Source: Symsagittifera roscoffensis (lineage: Eukaryota > Xenacoelomorpha > Acoela > Convolutidae). From it: a stretch of DNA of 64,000 nt. Shown piece after piece: positions 62,137 through 64,000 of the stretch (position 1 is its first letter; every line of letters starts with the position of its first letter). The stretch covers positions 16,598 to 80,597 of the forward strand of contig NW_026971325.1 in NCBI RefSeq assembly GCF_963678635.1. The letters run 5' to 3'. The notes beneath the pieces were generated by a model, which was not told the origin of the DNA, made no database searches, and worked only from the letters and a program-made list of their open reading frames with translations. A program made the translations under genes and the position numbers.

Positions 62137-64000
62137 GTAAAGCTGGTGGCTCCATTTCCAGGCCGACTTGGGCCTCTCTACTTCCTGGGAAGATCCAAAT
62201 TGTCTCTATGAAAGAGGAATGCGCTCATAAGGAGATGAGTAAATCTAGATCCTTGATTAGCATAACTTTTGCTATTTGCGCTGAATCGATGATATAAACT
62301 CCGATGATCAAAAAATTATCTTTTCTGATGGTCTTTTAAACCATATTTAACTATATTTTTAAAATATATAAATGCAAAAAGATAAACTAAATGGAAAATA
62401 TGTGATTTAGAGTGATCCAATTATCATTATTTGAATTTAACTGTTGTCTAATAAGGAAAGAAAATCTCCAAGAGCAGTCTTGTCAAAAATAATACGTTCT
62501 TGAGCGGAATCAGTCAAAAATTACACATACAGTTTTTCAAGGTTTTGCGGTAACGGAGAGCAAACATTGAATTGAAACGGGTAAAATTATGAATCAAATG
62601 ATGAAAGCACGCGCCTGCAGAGGCGTTGTTATTGCGCTAAAAACAGAACAAGTCTTATCATGAATTGGAAATGAAATAGCTGATAAATGCTTTGTTTTGT
62701 ATAATCAAGACCACATCTTTTGTAACTTTTGATAGTAATTTTATCGACTCTTCTTCAAATTGAACACTTTCGGACAAGTATTAAAACGCAGCATAGTTTT
62801 GGGCTCAATTTCATATCTTGTATTCAGCGGCTAATCTAAAATGAACACATAAATTTCCTTATGTCTGATTGAGATTTATGATTGGGTATAGATGTCAGTC
62901 CACAACCAGAAAGTTTTTCAAAAAAGAAACCCTTTACATTTTAACCTGATTTAGTCTTACCAGAATTTGTTTATCTGCTGGGAAATTTATCCAATTTGGC
63001 TACGCTGTGTATGATCTATCACTGGCTGATAAGCGAATGGTTCGAATAAACTTGAATTTATGTACATAAGTCCGTGTTTGATTTTTTACGCGTGTTTATC
63101 GGTATGTGTAATTGTTAATTTTTATGTATATATGTTCAGAAGTGTAACAATAGCTAAGAGTTAAGCCACAAATCAAATTCAATGTAGCTTTAGTTTCAGA
63201 TTAGTCGAGATTTTCTATAACATTTTACTAGGTGTTGTATCTGTACTATGTTCAACCAGATACTACAAAGTAATATAATTATGTGTAAATTGTGTGCATT
63301 GCATGATCGATATTTACATGCTTTACGGTTTGCTTGTATTGGAAATGTTATATCAGAAAAGATGTACAAGCATGTTGTTCCAAAACGTTTTCGAATCAAT
63401 TTAGGATAAATAATTGTAATTGGAAATAAAATTCGATGTCAAAATCAATCCAAATTCTTCTTTTTACTTCTCTTCATTATTCTAGATTGTTTCACCAGAT
63501 GCTAAGTGGGTACAGATTATCAATCAAATTTGGATACGTAAAATTAGTGCGTGTAGATAGGCATTTTAATCAGTTTTTATTTGTAAATGTAAGCACGATT
63601 AATGTCTACTTTGTATGTTTTTGGTTATATACATTTGTTTATAATGATTCATATGTATAAAGTTACTTTTTCGATCAAAAGTATGCCATCAGAAGTGCCC
63701 TTTTAAATAGAAAAACAATTCATCTCATACTTTTTTGCTGCTCTTGATTTCTGAATAGTTCACCACATACTAAAAATTTCCAGATACAACATTAAAACGT
63801 ATTTTTATGGCTACATAGACATATAGTGTGTGATCTAGTTTTACAAAACTTATCATTAGTTTCTTAACCTGTAACATAATCCTGCTCTATGTTGATAATC
63901 TGGCCACACGTTGGTCTTACTGTTGTTGTCAATATCAATTTTGCCTAAAATTTAATCTGTTAAACAAGGCTAGATTTTATATACATGCCCTTCATTAGCA
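62137..64000. other. AT-rich DNA, nothing recognised
   Basis: Apart from the GC-richer stretch to about 62,240, no gene, RNA or repeat can be supported. The 63,436-63,660 frame is hydrophobic but lacks any family pattern. Confidence 0.5.

Noticed and set aside
63035-63060. 'ggttcgaataaa' as a tRNA T-arm
   Set aside because: No acceptor, D or anticodon arm can be folded around it.
1-64000. Assignment to a particular phylum
   Set aside because: The element families seen occur in several invertebrate groups and no host gene is present to decide.

Overview
The window is AT-rich, repeat-dominated eukaryotic DNA, almost certainly from an invertebrate animal. The evidence is the mix of mobile-element families: a Ty3/gypsy-type gag-pol, a Penelope-like GIY-YIG remnant, a LINE-like reverse transcriptase pseudogene and long tetranucleotide repeats. 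Nothing bacterial is present. The phylum cannot be settled from the sequence. I found no complete host gene; one short possible first exon lies at 61,988-62,136.

Layout. (1) 1-15,111: a tandem block of about 0.9-1.4 kb AT-rich monomers, each with a hammerhead-like core on the minus strand. Embedded in it are broken copies of a 178-codon ORF (minus), a Penelope-like RT/GIY-YIG remnant (plus) and a LINE-like RT pseudogene (minus). This block is itself an older duplication with a unit of about 6.3-7.9 kb. (2) 15,112-26,273: the 3' part of a very large minus-strand LTR retroelement: a probable 3' LTR, a polypurine tract and about 10 kb of extra ORFs, but no gag-pol. (3) 26,274-46,870: a second, almost identical copy of 5,675-26,273, giving a 20.6 kb head-to-tail duplication with about fourteen differences seen by eye. 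(4) 46,871-55,129: in the second copy the retroelement continues into integrase, RNase H, reverse transcriptase, protease and gag, all decayed. (5) 55,130-55,905: AT-rich leader, a 14-bp minisatellite, a run of 17 G and a short GTCACC-rich repeat. (6) 55,906-64,000: AT-rich DNA with an ACAT-rich block holding three copies of a 600-bp unit.

The main discovery is the giant element (35,710 to about 55,180 on the minus strand, roughly 19.5 kb even without a visible 5' LTR). Its order is gag (two zinc knuckles), aspartic protease, RT, RNase H, integrase with a GPF-type tail, then in the same orientation a macro-domain-like ORF, a coiled-coil ORF, an SGNH (GDSL) hydrolase, a 724-codon ORF with a second SGNH-like pattern, and several large ORFs with no family I recognise. 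These extra genes occupy the place where retroviruses and some Ty3 elements carry env. The copy here is dead: the RT motif A aspartate segment is deleted and gag-pol carries many stops and frameshifts. Lesions shared by both copies of the extra ORFs show that decay began before the 20.6 kb duplication.
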